Both the position numbers and the translations under genes were made by a program. A model generated the notes under the pieces. It was not told the DNA's origin and made no database searches. It saw only the letters and a list, made by a program, of their open reading frames with translations. DNA of 6,761 nt from Clostridia bacterium (GTDB taxonomy: Bacteria > Bacillota > Clostridia > Oscillospirales > Acutalibacteraceae): positions 1-6,761 of the forward strand of contig JAFZOE010000324.1 of assembly GCA_017552845.1 (NCBI GenBank). The letters are read 5' to 3'. Each line of letters begins with the position of its first letter. Positions within the stretch are counted from its first letter, which is position 1. This document shows positions 6,270-6,761 of the stretch, in pieces.

Positions 6270-6761
6270 ATGGCTGAATTTGAAGGAAAAGTCGCGTTCA
6301 TTACCGGCGCGGCGCACGGTCAGGGCAGAGCAACCGCACTCACATTCGCAAAAGAGGGCGCGGATATATCGGCATTTGACGTTGCAAAAAAAATCGAATA
6401 CCCCGCATATGAATTCGGCACGAGCGACGAACTCAAATCACTTAAAGAAGAAGTCGAGGCGCTCGGCAGAAAATGCGTAATCTGCGCGGGCGATGTGCGC
6501 GATGACGAGGCTGTTACCGCCGCGGTCAAAAAGACAATTGACGAATTCGGCAAAATCGATATTCTCTTCAATAACGCGGGCATCTGCGCCTACGCCGAGG
6601 TCGATAAAATGACCGACGATGAATGGAACGCGATGATTGATATCAACCTCAAGGGCCCCTTCAATGTGACAAGAAGAGTAGTTCCCTATATGAAGGAAAA
6701 AATGAGCGGAGTCATCATCAACAATTCCTCCGTCATGGGCCTTCGCGGCGGCAGAAGATTA
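6270..6761 (+). CDS. Short-chain dehydrogenase/reductase, mycofactocin-type SDR-like (3' partial)
   Basis: This is an NAD(P)-dependent oxidoreductase of the classical SDR fold; 164 residues are present before the window ends. Seen are the cofactor motif TGAAHGQG (12-19), an acidic Asp37 at the end of the second beta strand that suggests NAD(H) preference, the DVRD segment (75-78), NNAG (101-104), the structural Asn in DINLKG (N126), and the probable catalytic Ser in NNSSVMG (S154). The catalytic Tyr and Lys lie beyond the edge. Between Asp37 and the ALGRK segment there are about 12 more residues than in ordinary classical SDRs. This, with phrases such as GKVAFITGAA and EALGR, resembles the clade associated with mycofactocin, in which an insert holds NAD tightly. 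It overlaps functionally with the upstream CMD-like gene (2-base gap, same message). The substrate, probably an alcohol or ketone, is unknown. Confidence 0.93.
   Translation, partial: MAEFEGKVAFITGAAHGQGRATALTFAKEGADISAFDVAKKIEYPAYEFGTSDELKSLKEEVEALGRKCVICAGDVRDDEAVTAAVKKTIDEFGKIDILFNNAGICAYAEVDKMTDDEWNAMIDINLKGPFNVTRRVVPYMKEKMSGVIINNSSVMGLRGGRRL

Noticed and set aside
1..6761. CRISPR arrays, insertion sequences, tRNA or rRNA genes
   Set aside because: No spaced direct repeats, transposase motifs, terminal inverted repeats or RNA-gene patterns were seen on either strand by inspection.

Overview
The window looks like chromosome from a low-oxygen Firmicute, most likely class Clostridia (Oscillospiraceae/Ruminococcaceae or Lachnospiraceae relatives). 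This rests on the tig-clpP-clpX order, the close resemblance of ClpP and ClpX to Gram-positive versions, the purine-rich Shine-Dalgarno sites, and a domain-swapped family 3 glycosidase of the type known from Ruminococcus albus and Butyrivibrio. The taxonomic call is inference; there is no rRNA or tRNA here.

Positions 1-3180 hold a protein-quality-control operon on the + strand: the 3' part of tig (trigger factor, missing about 20 N-terminal residues), clpP (protease subunit) and clpX (AAA+ unfoldase). The genes are 17-20 bases apart, each with its own Shine-Dalgarno site, and no internal promoter or terminator is visible. A strong hairpin terminator at 3148-3179 closes the operon. Trigger factor folds nascent chains at the ribosome, while ClpX unfolds tagged or damaged proteins and feeds them into ClpP. 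ClpP has an intact Ser-His-Asp triad, but Val replaces the second Gly of its conserved SPGG motif, at the oxyanion-hole position.

Positions 3181-5586 hold a convergent (- strand) 801-residue GH3 beta-glycosidase. Its stop codon abuts the terminator, which can plausibly serve both directions. The protein has its sandwich domain and FnIII-like domain before the TIM-barrel-type domain, the reverse of the usual GH3 order. It has no signal peptide, so it probably works on imported glycosides.

Positions 5587-5727 are a compact divergent promoter region. One sigma-A-like promoter serves the glycosidase and another, near-consensus, serves the + strand pair. The second carries an imperfect 18-base palindrome in its spacer, a candidate operator.

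Positions 5728-6761 hold a two-gene + strand unit: a carboxymuconolactone decarboxylase/AhpD-like protein with a CxxC but without the usual following His, and a translationally coupled short-chain dehydrogenase (SDR) cut by the window end. The SDR has an enlarged segment after its second beta strand, like SDRs linked to mycofactocin. Together with the divergent glycosidase they may form a small glycoside/aglycone-processing locus, but that functional link is inferred from arrangement alone. I found no CRISPR array, insertion sequence, tRNA or rRNA. No single strikingly new system is evident; the ClpP substitution and the CMD-SDR pair are the points most worth checking.
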